Assembly (NCBI GenBank): GCA_019686135.1 | Contig: JADGHL010000034.1 | Coordinates: 1-43,053, forward strand | Source: Myxococcaceae bacterium | Lineage (GTDB): Bacteria > Myxococcota > Myxococcia > Myxococcales > Myxococcaceae | Direction of reading: 5' to 3' | DNA length: 43,053 bases | Shown: positions 11,701-19,604 of the stretch, piece by piece | Position numbering within the stretch: position 1 is the stretch's first letter | Layout: each line of letters begins with the position of its first letter | The notes under the pieces: model-generated | Database searches by the model: none | The model's input: the letters and a program-made list of their open reading frames with translations, nothing else | Told to the model about the DNA's origin: nothing | Program-made: the position numbers and the translations under genes

Positions 11701-11929
11701 GGTCGACGCCGGAGACCACGCCCTTCACCGAGTCACGCAGCTCGACGGTGGTGGCGTTCCGCGTCTCCCAGCTCAGGGTCACCTTCTCGCCGGGCAGCAC
11801 CGAAGCGGCGCTGGCCGTGAACGACACGATCTCCGGCGCCGGCGGCGGTGGCGGCGGGGGCTTCACCTTCGCGGGGCAGCCCGCGAGGAGGATCAGCGCT
11901 GGAACAAGCGTGAGGAGGGGGGTGCGCAT
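8705..11929 (-). CDS. Giant Ig-like / lamin-tail lipoprotein, second of three paralogs
   Basis: Lipoprotein of 1,074 residues with the same plan as its neighbours. It has a short signal peptide ending LLAGC, then a run of prolines, then Ig-like repeats to about residue 495, a first NIDO-like module (about 500-690), a lamin-tail-like domain (about 715-830, with GQWIELEN) and a second NIDO-like module (about 877-1074) ending FRLTAQ. The middle and C-terminal modules share phrases with the 5319-8660 protein, such as TPNDGYT followed by V-S-W-E and then VKFFDNG, so the two are clearly paralogs. GAGG seven bases upstream supports the ATG. The gap to the preceding gene is 43 bp, nearly the same as the next gap, which suggests tandem duplication of a gene plus its leader. 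Probably exported to the outer membrane surface; function unknown. Confidence 0.85.
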   Translation of the reverse strand: MRTPLLTLVPALILLAGCPAKVKPPPPPPPAPEIVSFTASAASVLPGEKVTLSWETRNATTVELRDSVKGVVSGVDPSATSGELEVTLNGDQLFVLTAKNERGVRATAAVVITANTGAGKVLFVASPKQLRAGESAVLAWSAPRAKEVTLATAEGEAIDLKGQLTSGTVQVTPVTTTEYVLTVDGTVYTSQVTVAPSIDVLVGTPNPVQPGDTLTVSWKTTGAASVTLTAAVEGTLHEETDPAKAADGSFDIEVPASIDRGAVLAYELVATGADGSTSSQPLQIYVGGTVGVTSFTAPPLVTAGGSFQVSWTTSGADRVEIYAGTTRVYSNPSPATAASGTAVLPSPPQTTEYILRAYDARQTMAASDPVTVEPIGAPTVTTFTATPSTITYAGQPVTLAWTAPNARGVRIVPLGSTSAVYEGTGVASETGMVVVYPGRDTQYRLIVDNGIGASDLAFVDITVANPAAFTVTPPIAPLGSPVTVTGHNVVTAVGVSGFDEFIDISSTGTDIAYCSSCTLTTKVVTMPQTFTTTLFGQTVSNNKIAISINGWFTFGTSSVTWDSPLTLPTDKLEPFSIVPFYDDFYSASAGKIYYQLDQLGPDQRLIVQWKNVQYYPVSGSSLSFEAQVFSNGKVVFAYDNFSGYTGTAPVRGVINGDETVAEVVPGIPQPHSSVSLFAGPAQLPATVYASKAGIHGKVHLANGETIDIQQPYPYERVQFSEVNANPPAGVTDGQWIELENRSLQPLDLSGMTLDFGNGNTHTIATGTIVPPQAWFVLGQSSTAGDGVAVDYVYGNTFTIPPGGTVTLRNGTTTVTSITLPQVSLPQGTSWQMGDLPYLATSAGVDQLGCTARAANAYGTHNQHGTPGAANPECPGYAMTGSIAPNFESIAATGTKVMFDNTDDDIATITLPSPVILDGVAFNQLVVSTNGYISLDPTFTCSDQYCFSTPKKALDPTKAPVGLIAPFWADIDTTAHGGVYWERKVPGVTPNDGYTVVSWENVHRFDEPTDDLSFQVKFFDNGNIEFHFGTFNGEDGTRSVTWVEHASGDAAFIFNIDSADTPGIASNRAFRLTAQ

Positions 11930-11972
11930 GGTGGAACCTCGAAGCTGGAACGGGGTGGACGGCGGGAGCCGC

Positions 11973-14900
11973 TCATGGAGTCATCGCATTCGGGTTCGGC
12001 GTGAAGCGGTACGCCGTATCCGGCTGGATGACGGGCTGATTGATGCCGATGGGGATCGCCAGATCGCCGGCCAGGTTTTCGATCCAGGCCGTGGCGGAGT
12101 TGCCGGTGGCATAGTTGCTCGAGGTCCCGCTGGTCATCGTCGCGTAGTGGAACTCGATGGCGCCGTCGTCGAAGAGCTTGATCTCGAAGTTCAGATCATC
12201 GCCGGCGAGGTAGTGCGTGAAGTGGTGCCACTGGATGATCCACCGCCCGGCGAGTCCGCCCGACGACCCGCGGTACTGGTAGTAGACGCCCGAGTCCGTC
12301 GAGTTCCCCTCTTCGAGGTCATCCCAGAAGGGCGCGACCGAGCCGCGTGGGTTCGAGGTGGACGGCTTGGTCTTGTTGGTGGTGTACGAGCTGGTGGCGG
12401 TGCCGAAGGCGATCAACCCGTTCGAGTCCACTTCGATCTTCGAAGGGGTCTGGCCGAAGTAGGTGAAGGGATGGGCGCTGAGATCCACCGACGCATGGAC
12501 GGTGTCCTGGTTCGATCCCGGCGTGAACACCGGCGTGCCGCTGCCCGAGATGTCCTCGAACGCCACGGTGATCGGCGTGAGCGCGTACGGGAAGCAATTC
12601 TCGTTGCGCGCGCCCGGCGTGCCGATGGCCCCGTTCATGCCGAAGGTGACCGTGCGCTGGCAGGTGAGCGAAGCGCCCGCGCTGTTGATGGCCTTGTCCG
12701 GCGGTTGGACCGACTCGCCCGCCGTCGCGTTCGTCCACGAGAGCGAAGCCAGCGTCGTGCCGGAGAGCTGGATGGACGCGGAGTCGCTGGCGCCGAGAGA
12801 CAGATCGCTCCACAGCTCGTTGACCGGTGCCCCTCCGTTCTCGTCGGGCACCAGGCTCTGGCCGTAGACGTAGTAGCCGTTGGCCGGGAGCATCGTCGGC
12901 GGCAGGACGTGCGGCTGCGTCGCGCCGGCGCTCGTGAGCTCCAGCCCGCCGATGTTCACCGGCATGGGCAGCGCGTTGTGGATCTCCACCCACTGCCCGG
13001 CGATCGCGCCCGTTGCCGGCAGCGGCATGGCCTCGGTGACCTCCAGCGAGCCGGGCCCGAAAACCCAGACCTGCCCGCCGTGGAACTGGTAGATGCCTCC
13101 CTGCTGTCGGGTGAAGAACCCGATGAAGGCCGGCCGGCTCAGCGCGTAGGTCACCTCTCCGGACACCGAGCCACTCCCGAACCAGGTGATCTGGCTGTTC
13201 TCCGCGACCAGCGCGCCGCCGAGATTGAAGCCGATCTGCGCGTTGAACAGGTCGTCGTGGGCGCTCAGGCCGATGGTGGCGTTCTCACCACCGGAGTCGG
13301 TCCCCGTAAGCTGCGAGTAGAGGAAGCGGAAGCGGCCGGTCTCTTCGAGCTGAACCTGGAAGGTGAGGGCGCCCATCGAATCCGACTTGGGATGGACGTT
13401 GAGCCACTCGATCACCAGCCGGCGGGGCGTGGTGGAGTCATCCACCACGTAGAGGACCTTGCCGGAGCCGAGCTCGAGATCGTCCCAGAAGGGGGCGATC
13501 ACCTCGGGCGCGCCAGCCTGCGTCAGGTCCTGGTTGTCCGGGAGCGCGCCGACGTTGCCGAAGGAGACGAACCCGTTCGTCGAGACCCAGAAGTGGTCAC
13601 GCACGCCGTCGACGTAGGGGAAATAGAACGGGTGGCTGAGCGGCAGCTCGGCGATGTCGTCGTCCTGCGACGAGAAGACGACCTCCCGGGCTTCCACGTG
13701 GCCGTCGAGCTCGAGCCATTCGGTGGCGCTGAAGTCCTGGATCGGAGTGGTGCTGGGGATGCCGATCACCTCCGCGGTGCTGTTCGGATCCACGGCCCAC
13801 GACAGGGTGATGGGCGAGCCGGCCACCGCAGGCGTCGGACTGACGGTCACCTGCGACGGCGTGAACACATGCACTTCCTGTTCCGCGGTGACCTTGTCGC
13901 CGGCGGCGTTGAACGCCTCGAGCACGAACGTGTTGTCGGCGGCCACCGGGTAGAGGTCCCGGGTACCGGCACCGACGTCGTCAACATCGGAGGTGTAGAA
14001 CAGCGCCGGCCCATCCTTCAGGCGGATGACGATCTCGGACGCATCCTGCGTCGACCAGTTGGTCTGCGCCGGATCGCCCGCGTTCGCGATGCTGGCCGGC
14101 ATCTCGAAGGTGAGGATCTTCGGCGCCTTCACCAGCGCCACCGTGTGGGCCTGTTCCGCGCGTCCGCCGGCCGCGTTCGTCGCCACCAGCTTCAGATCCA
14201 GATCCCGGCCGATCGGCGGCAGGTCGTAGCTGCCGGAGGTGACCCGGCCGGGATTGCTGGGAAGGGTCTCGAAGATCAGCTGCCCGTTCGAGAAGAGCTG
14301 CACCTTGCTGGCGTTGGCCGTTTTCCAGGTGACGGGGACCGGCTTGCCTTCGGTCACCGCATCCGGCGCGACGAACGCCTCGACCACCGGGTTGAGGCCC
14401 ACGTACGCCACGAGCGCGCGGGTGATCGTCCGCTCCGGCGTGTTCTGCTTCACGGTGAGCGTGAAGTGCAGCGGCAAGCCCTCGGTGACCGCCGCGCCGG
14501 ACGGAAGGGTCCCGGGGACCACGAAGTCGAAGCTGCCCTCGTCCACCTCGGCCAGCTCGGTGGGGGCGGTGACGCGCTTCTGCTCGCCGAAGAGAGCCTC
14601 ACTGAGGATCACCTCGTCCGCGCCGTGGGTCGTCCAGTGCAGGGTGATGGTCTCGCCGATCTGGGCGCCCAGCGGCGCGGCGGTGAAGTCGTCCACGGTG
14701 GCCTGCACCACCACGGCAGCGTCGGCGGTCAGCGACATCGTCGCATCGGCGCCGGTGGCGGTGAGCGTGAAGGTCTGCGACCGATCGGGCAGCACGGTGA
14801 CCACGCCGCTGCCCTCGCCGGGATCGATCGCGGGGACGGTGGCTCCGCCGGAGCTGGTGATCGCCGCGGTCCGGGCGTTCTGCGCCGACCACAGCAGATC

Positions 14901-15305
14901 CACCGGCCGGCCGGCCTTCACCTCCGCGGGCACCGCGGTGAGGAAGACCTCCTTGAGATCCTCACCGACCGCCACGCGGGTGAAGTCGGTGTCACGGCCG
15001 CCTTCGCCGGTGACCTTGAGCACGTAGACGTCCGTCTTCGTCGGCGTCACCGTCGCGGTGCCGCCGTTGGCATCGCCCTCGTAGGGGATCTCGGTGCCGG
15101 ACCCGTCGAGGATCACCGCCTCGGTGGCGTGCTCCGCCTGGAAGCTCAGCCTCACCGACTCGCCCAGCTCCACCCGTTCGCGGTCGGCGGTGAAGCTCTT
15201 GATGGAGGGTGGTGGCGGCAGCTGCTTCGGTTCAGGAGCCTTGGGGCAGCCCGCGAAAACCAGTGCTGTCAGGGCCAAAAGGCCCCCGGAAGAGAGACGC
15301 TTCAC
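11973..15305 (-). CDS. Giant Ig-like / lamin-tail lipoprotein, first gene of the operon
   Basis: Lipoprotein of 1,110 residues, promoter-proximal member of the three-gene array. The start is taken as GTG at 15305: GGAG stands six bases upstream and the product opens with a signal peptide ending VFAGC. The longer ATG frame from 15446 runs through the candidate promoter and is rejected. After a Pro-rich linker come about six Ig-like repeats (about 30-520), a NIDO-like module (about 529-735) with APFWDDLE, a lamin-tail-like domain (about 756-905) and a second NIDO-like module (about 911-1110), again with APFWDDLE. It is more diverged from the other two than they are from each other, judged by shared phrases. 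Ligands, partners and role unknown. Confidence 0.85.
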   Translation of the reverse strand: MKRLSSGGLLALTALVFAGCPKAPEPKQLPPPPSIKSFTADRERVELGESVRLSFQAEHATEAVILDGSGTEIPYEGDANGGTATVTPTKTDVYVLKVTGEGGRDTDFTRVAVGEDLKEVFLTAVPAEVKAGRPVDLLWSAQNARTAAITSSGGATVPAIDPGEGSGVVTVLPDRSQTFTLTATGADATMSLTADAAVVVQATVDDFTAAPLGAQIGETITLHWTTHGADEVILSEALFGEQKRVTAPTELAEVDEGSFDFVVPGTLPSGAAVTEGLPLHFTLTVKQNTPERTITRALVAYVGLNPVVEAFVAPDAVTEGKPVPVTWKTANASKVQLFSNGQLIFETLPSNPGRVTSGSYDLPPIGRDLDLKLVATNAAGGRAEQAHTVALVKAPKILTFEMPASIANAGDPAQTNWSTQDASEIVIRLKDGPALFYTSDVDDVGAGTRDLYPVAADNTFVLEAFNAAGDKVTAEQEVHVFTPSQVTVSPTPAVAGSPITLSWAVDPNSTAEVIGIPSTTPIQDFSATEWLELDGHVEAREVVFSSQDDDIAELPLSHPFYFPYVDGVRDHFWVSTNGFVSFGNVGALPDNQDLTQAGAPEVIAPFWDDLELGSGKVLYVVDDSTTPRRLVIEWLNVHPKSDSMGALTFQVQLEETGRFRFLYSQLTGTDSGGENATIGLSAHDDLFNAQIGFNLGGALVAENSQITWFGSGSVSGEVTYALSRPAFIGFFTRQQGGIYQFHGGQVWVFGPGSLEVTEAMPLPATGAIAGQWVEIHNALPMPVNIGGLELTSAGATQPHVLPPTMLPANGYYVYGQSLVPDENGGAPVNELWSDLSLGASDSASIQLSGTTLASLSWTNATAGESVQPPDKAINSAGASLTCQRTVTFGMNGAIGTPGARNENCFPYALTPITVAFEDISGSGTPVFTPGSNQDTVHASVDLSAHPFTYFGQTPSKIEVDSNGLIAFGTATSSYTTNKTKPSTSNPRGSVAPFWDDLEEGNSTDSGVYYQYRGSSGGLAGRWIIQWHHFTHYLAGDDLNFEIKLFDDGAIEFHYATMTSGTSSNYATGNSATAWIENLAGDLAIPIGINQPVIQPDTAYRFTPNPNAMTP

Positions 15306-15311
15306 GTGTAT

Positions 15312-15315
15312 CTCC
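15312..15315 (-). promoter_or_regulatory. Ribosome binding site fixing the GTG start at 15305
   Basis: Minus-strand GGAG, six bases before GTG at 15305. Together with the lipobox downstream it decides in favour of GTG over the in-frame ATG at 15446. Confidence 0.65.
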
Positions 15316-15368
15316 AGGGTTTCGATGAGGCCGCTCACACCTTCTCGGCCGGTGAAACGAGCGTGCGG

Positions 15369-15387
15369 ATTCTCGTCAGGTGAGAAT
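15369..15387. promoter_or_regulatory. Inverted repeat overlapping the -10 element, possible operator
   Basis: ATTCTC at 15369-15374 and GAGAAT at 15382-15387 form a perfect 6 bp inverted repeat with a seven-base centre. One arm is the candidate -10 box and the other lies in the promoter spacer, where a bound dimeric repressor would block RNA polymerase. No regulator gene lies next to it. Six-base arms can occur by chance, so this is tentative. Confidence 0.4.
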
Positions 15388-15398
15388 TGAGCTGTCAA
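15369..15398 (-). promoter_or_regulatory. Sigma70-type promoter of the giant lipoprotein operon
   Basis: On the minus strand a perfect TTGACA (15398-15393) is followed after 18 bases by GAGAAT (15374-15369), which matches the -10 consensus at four of six positions. The start of transcription would lie near 15362, leaving a leader of roughly 57 bases to the GTG at 15305. The surrounding 15306-15531 gap is visibly more AT-rich than the coding DNA. Confidence 0.6.
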
Positions 15399-15531
15399 GG
15401 CGCACGCGACCGAGATTCTCGCGTATCCACGCATACTTTTCCCCACGCGTGGATCTTGAGTGGCCAGATTGCGACCAATTCCAGAAAGGAAAACTTTGCT
15501 AACAGCGTGACAGTTTCAGCTAAAACAGTTT

Positions 15532-17160
15532 TCAGTCAGCTGTGTTCGCGGCGCGCGGCGGGCCTTCGCTCCCCACCGGCGAGAGCTTTCCGGAGAGGGC
15601 GCCGGCGCGCTCATGCGCCATGTTGTCGCGCGCCGAACGGAAGTAGTGCATGGGCGAGTACTGAAGGAAGTTCGAGACGCGGCTCGTGTACAGGCACGCG
15701 TACTGCTCCACCTGTTCGCCGAACTTCGAGTTCTCGTTCCCTTCCTTGAACATCAGGCCCCAGTAGGGATTGAAGCCGGCCTCGATGTCCTCCTCCAGGT
15801 CGCGGGCGATCTGCGTGGCCTCCCGGAACGCGCGCCGCGCGACGTCGAGGTCCGCTTTCAGCCGCCGGCGCTCCTCTTCGAGCGCGGCGCGATCGCCGTT
15901 GAGTCCCTCTTCGCGCTCCAGCCTCCGCTCCACCGCGTTGAGGTGGCCCTTGAGGTGCGCGACCTCGTCGTCCAGCCGCGCGAGCAGCTCTTCGATCTTC
16001 GAGAGCCGGGCGATCTCGTCGCGTCGCGAGTCGGTGTAGGCGATCTCGTCCTCGATCTCCTGGACGATCATGCACGTGCGCCACAGCGAGGACTTCTTCG
16101 ACTTCACGATGTCGCCGTAGATGTGGTCGCCCACGTAGAGCACGTGCTCGCCGCCAATCTTCGCCCACCGCTCGAAGTCGACGAGGTTGCCGCCCTGGTA
16201 CACCTTCCCGCGCTCGAGCGACGTGGCCTCGCCCAGGATCGCGCCCGCCTCGCTCGTGGTGTCGACCTCGAGGAACGGGCGGCCGGTCTCGGTGAAGAAG
16301 GCCGGCTTTCCGGCGCCGGTGATGATGAAGTCGAAGTAGTTCCGCCACGACGGGTACTCGGGCAGCACGCCGTCGAGGAGGTAGCGCATCACCGCGTTGG
16401 TGTAGTCCCAGAGCGAGTTGGTGAGGACGAACAGCTTCTTGCCCGCCGAGCGCAGTTTGTGCAGCGCCGGCCCCAGCTCCGGATCCTTGAAGATGTAGTG
16501 GCCGAGGTCCTTGCGGATCTCCCGCTTGAGGGAACCGTCGCGATGGACGGTGTCGATCGCCTCGCGGATGTCGTCGTACAGCTTCGCGTAGTCGATCGTC
16601 TGCCCGCGCCCTTCGAGCAGCTCGATCACGCCCGCGTACATGCATGCCTCGGGCAGCGCGAACAGCGTGTCGATCCACGCGTACTTCGGCTCGCGCTTCT
16701 TGATCTGCTGGTCGCGATAGAGCCGTTGCCAGCTTTCGCGGTCCAGCATCCGCCGGCCGTGGTACGCGCGCCCCACGTAGCCGTAGCGGTCCATCTTGAT
16801 CAGGTTGCCGTTGGCCTTGTCGACCAGGAGCCCGCGCATCCCGAACTCGTGGTCGTAGTGGATCTGGCCGATCTCCGGCGGGTAGCCGTAGTCGCTCACC
16901 AGGCGCGCCAGCGTCATGTCGAACGAGAGCTGTTCGATCCGGCGCATGTGGTAGATGGCGAGCGTGTAGTCCATGTCGAAGCCGACCAGCTCGACGTGGG
17001 CCATGCGGAGGTTCCGGTTCACGAACACCTGCCGCGCGCGCAGCTGTTCGGGGCGCGAGTGCGGATCATTCATCAGCCGCACCAGCGCGGGGTCCTTCAG
17101 CAGCTCGTCCGCGCGCCGCTCGGCCTCGAGCGCGCGCCGCCGATCGAGGTTGTTCCGCAC
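15532..17160 (-). CDS. HAD-superfamily 5'-nucleotidase (cN-II / HAD-IG type)
   Basis: Cytosolic nucleotidase-like HAD hydrolase of about 542 residues. Motif I reads GFDMDYTLA with the two catalytic aspartates at about residues 62 and 64 from the chosen GTG. Motif II is V-L-T-N-S, and the acidic motif IV is Y-V-G-D-H-I-Y-G-D-I, preceded by a G-G-N-L-V-D-F segment typical of purine 5'-nucleotidases. A coiled coil rich in Glu and Arg lies in the C-terminal third. Expected reaction: dephosphorylation of IMP/GMP-like nucleotides. The start is uncertain. The frame stays open to an ATG at 17331, only ten bases from the divergent gene, but family-like sequence begins near 17160, where there is a GTG without a strong Shine-Dalgarno. 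Confidence 0.85.
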   Translation of the reverse strand: MRNNLDRRRALEAERRADELLKDPALVRLMNDPHSRPEQLRARQVFVNRNLRMAHVELVGFDMDYTLAIYHMRRIEQLSFDMTLARLVSDYGYPPEIGQIHYDHEFGMRGLLVDKANGNLIKMDRYGYVGRAYHGRRMLDRESWQRLYRDQQIKKREPKYAWIDTLFALPEACMYAGVIELLEGRGQTIDYAKLYDDIREAIDTVHRDGSLKREIRKDLGHYIFKDPELGPALHKLRSAGKKLFVLTNSLWDYTNAVMRYLLDGVLPEYPSWRNYFDFIITGAGKPAFFTETGRPFLEVDTTSEAGAILGEATSLERGKVYQGGNLVDFERWAKIGGEHVLYVGDHIYGDIVKSKKSSLWRTCMIVQEIEDEIAYTDSRRDEIARLSKIEELLARLDDEVAHLKGHLNAVERRLEREEGLNGDRAALEEERRRLKADLDVARRAFREATQIARDLEEDIEAGFNPYWGLMFKEGNENSKFGEQVEQYACLYTSRVSNFLQYSPMHYFRSARDNMAHERAGALSGKLSPVGSEGPPRAANTAD

Positions 17161-17340
17161 GCCGCCGTGCAGCGGCGTGAGTCCGCCGGGGATCGGCGCG
17201 GCAGAAGGCAATGTCGGAGGCAAGGTGCGGATAAAGGTAACACGCTCGCGCCGGGCGCCCAGTGGTCCGCGCCCGCCCGCCGGGCAGGCGCCGGCCGCGA
17301 AACTAGAGCCGGGCGCCGCCCCGTGGCACATTGGCCGCCG

Positions 17341-17628
17341 ATGGCGCCGCGCAATCGCACGGGAGATCCAGATCGCTGGGCGCAGATGATCGCCCGCATC
17401 GCCGAGCTCGAGGACCGGGTCCGGATTCTCGAGGCCCGGGTGCGTTCGTTCTCGGTGCAGAGCCGCAAGGACGCCGCGAGCACCAAAGTAGCGCCCCGGG
17501 CGGCGCGCGCCCGTCCGCGGCCCCGGTGTCCCGGCTGCACGCTCGAGCTCCCCAAGGGGCGTCGCGGCGACAGCTGCGTGTGGTGCGGCTTCGTGTTCTC
17601 CGCCATCGGGGGCAGGGCGTTCCGGTGA
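17341..17628 (+). CDS. Small coiled-coil zinc-ribbon protein
   Basis: A 95-residue protein. Residues about 10-40 form a predicted coiled coil (I-A-E-L-E-D-R-V-R-I-L-E pattern). After a basic Ala/Arg/Pro linker comes a compact C-P-G-C ... C-V-W-C-G knuckle pair that should bind one zinc ion. Its TGA overlaps the GTG of the kinase-like gene (GTGA at 17625-17628), so the two are translationally coupled. I do not recognise a named family. An adaptor or scaffold role beside the pseudokinase is inference from position only. Confidence 0.7.
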   Translation: MAPRNRTGDPDRWAQMIARIAELEDRVRILEARVRSFSVQSRKDAASTKVAPRAARARPRPRCPGCTLELPKGRRGDSCVWCGFVFSAIGGRAFR

Positions 17629-19601
17629 CGCAGACCCGCTACCGGCTCACCGGGCGGATCGAGGCGGGGGAGCTGGCCGAGCTCTACCAGGCCGTCCGCG
17701 ACGACCGCGACGAGGTGGACATCAAGCTGTTCCACCCGCGCACGTCGGATGCGCGCTACGCCCGGGTGATCGCCGAAACGGTGAACCGGCTCTCCGGGCT
17801 GAAGGACGAATCCGTCGCCCGGGTGCTGGACATCGGCCTCGTCCGCGGGCGGCTGGCGATCGTCCGCGAGCGCGTGGAGGGCTACACCCTCGGCCAGGCG
17901 CTGCAGCGGCTGCTCACCAAAGAGGTGCTGATGCCTCCGGCGCTGGGGCTGTACGTGGTGATCCAGCTCCTCGAGGCGGTGCAGCGCGCACACGACGCCG
18001 GCGCGATCCACGGGGCGATCACCCCGGGCAACGTGCTTCTGGGCAAGGACGGGCGGGTGGCGGTAGCGGACTTCGGCGCGCTGGCGGCGCTGCAGGCGGT
18101 CCCCGAGCTGAAGGCGTTCGCCGGCCGCGGCCGCGGCGCCTACCGCGCTCAGGAGGTGACCGAGGGAGAGGCCCCCACCGTCCAGTCCGACGTCTATTCG
18201 CTCGGGGCGATCGCCTACGAGCTTCTGACGCTCAGAGAGGCGGTGCGCTCGGCGAAGTCGGTGAGCACGCGGCACCAGCCGCTGCCGCCGCCGTCGCGGC
18301 TGGACCGGCGGATCAATGGCCGGCTCGATCCGATCATCATGCGCGCAATCGAGCCTTCGCCGCAGCGGCGCTTCCGCAGCTGCGCCGAGTTCGCCGGCGC
18401 GCTCCGCAACTTCCTCTCCACCAGCGGAGGCATGCCCAGCCGCGCCGAGCTCACGCGGCTCGTGGCCGATCTGTTCCCCAACGAGGTGCAGCTTCAGCTG
18501 GGCCGCGAGGTGCCGTTCGCGGACGCGTTCACCCTCTCGGAAGTGACCGGCGCAGCGCTCGCCCCGGGCGTTCCCGTGAAGGCGCTGCTCACCGCGCGGC
18601 CGTCCTTCTCCGGCGGGGAATTGCCCGCGTACGACGACGATCGTTCGGGCGCGGAGACCATCGAGGGGCTGCCCGCCTTCGAGGAGTACGACGGCACGCA
18701 GCCAGGGAAGGCGGGGCCGCTCGAGCAGGGCTGGGAGGCTCCGCCCGGCGCGCCGCCGCCGAAGCGCAAATCGCCGGCGCTCGGGGCGGGCGGCCCGGCG
18801 CCTTCGGCGATCAGCCCCGCGCTCAAGAGCCGCTTCCGCGTAGTGGAGGACTTCTCGCGCGACCCGGACGAGGACGCTCCCCGTGAGGCGGAGGTAGAGA
18901 CGAGGCCGGAGCCGAAGCCGCCGCCGCGGCCGCCGGAGCCCGTGCCGAAGACGGAGCGGACCGACCTTTCGCCGCCGCCACAGAGCGAGGTGAACCCGAT
19001 CCCCTCCGACGAACGGATCCCGCTCGTCCGCGACACCAGCGGCAGGCAGCGGCGGATGATCACCGAGGAGGTGAACCTCTGGCGCAAGGCGGTGCAGCGC
19101 CGGCGCTTCGCCCTGGTGGCGCTGGGGTTCGCGCTGGTGGGGCTGGTCTGCTTGGGGCTGGTGCTGTGGCGATTCGGCCGGAAGGTGCCGGTAGACGGCG
19201 GCGATCGCCGGCGGCCGCGGGCCGCGGTGTCGGGCGACTCTGCTTCGGCCACGCCGGCGCAGCCGCCCGCCGCCGAGCGTGCGCTGCCCGTCCCGGTTGA
19301 GACGGACCCGCGGCCGGTGCGGATCGACCCCGAGCCGGAGCCGAAGGCCGCCGAGCGCGATACTCCGGAGCGCGCGTCGTTCGCGTACCTCACCATCCGC
19401 TCCAACCTGCCGGCGCGGGTGTACATCGACGGAAAGAAGTTGCCGCGCACGACCCCGCTGAAGCGATACAAGGTGGAGGCCGGGACCCGGACGATCGTGC
19501 TCGAAGCGGTGCGCACCGGCGAGCGCAAGACGTTCTCGGCGAAACTGGTGAAGCACAAGGAGTCGAAGTTCTACGAGCGGTTCGAGATCCCCCCGCGCTG
19601 A
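17625..19601 (+). CDS. Ser/Thr-kinase-like protein with PEGA domain, predicted pseudokinase
   Basis: 658 residues: kinase fold at about 1-270, a long Pro/Glu-rich disordered linker, one transmembrane helix near 500-520, and a C-terminal PEGA-type domain (about 585-650) beyond the membrane. The ATP-anchoring lysine is kept (VDIK, K34) and DFG is intact (149-151). However, the catalytic-loop HRD is replaced by HGA (129-131), so the base Asp is missing and the motif reads HGAITPGN. The glycine loop is also degenerate, with only one of three glycines. Phosphotransfer is therefore unlikely; nucleotide binding may remain. The GTG start overlaps the upstream zinc-ribbon gene, and a response regulator follows after three bases. 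A membrane-anchored regulatory scaffold is a reasonable inference. Confidence 0.85.
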   Translation: MTQTRYRLTGRIEAGELAELYQAVRDDRDEVDIKLFHPRTSDARYARVIAETVNRLSGLKDESVARVLDIGLVRGRLAIVRERVEGYTLGQALQRLLTKEVLMPPALGLYVVIQLLEAVQRAHDAGAIHGAITPGNVLLGKDGRVAVADFGALAALQAVPELKAFAGRGRGAYRAQEVTEGEAPTVQSDVYSLGAIAYELLTLREAVRSAKSVSTRHQPLPPPSRLDRRINGRLDPIIMRAIEPSPQRRFRSCAEFAGALRNFLSTSGGMPSRAELTRLVADLFPNEVQLQLGREVPFADAFTLSEVTGAALAPGVPVKALLTARPSFSGGELPAYDDDRSGAETIEGLPAFEEYDGTQPGKAGPLEQGWEAPPGAPPPKRKSPALGAGGPAPSAISPALKSRFRVVEDFSRDPDEDAPREAEVETRPEPKPPPRPPEPVPKTERTDLSPPPQSEVNPIPSDERIPLVRDTSGRQRRMITEEVNLWRKAVQRRRFALVALGFALVGLVCLGLVLWRFGRKVPVDGGDRRRPRAAVSGDSASATPAQPPAAERALPVPVETDPRPVRIDPEPEPKAAERDTPERASFAYLTIRSNLPARVYIDGKKLPRTTPLKRYKVEAGTRTIVLEAVRTGERKTFSAKLVKHKESKFYERFEIPPR

Positions 19602-19604
19602 GCC

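Noticed and set aside
15306-15446. N-terminal extension of the first giant lipoprotein to ATG 15446
   Set aside because: It would place the promoter inside the gene and bury the signal peptide; GTG 15305 has a good ribosome binding site.
17324-17340. Sigma54-like site (TGGCAC with GG-N10-GC spacing) just before the zinc-ribbon gene
   Set aside because: The -12 part lacks TTGC and initiation would fall inside the coding region, so it is probably chance.
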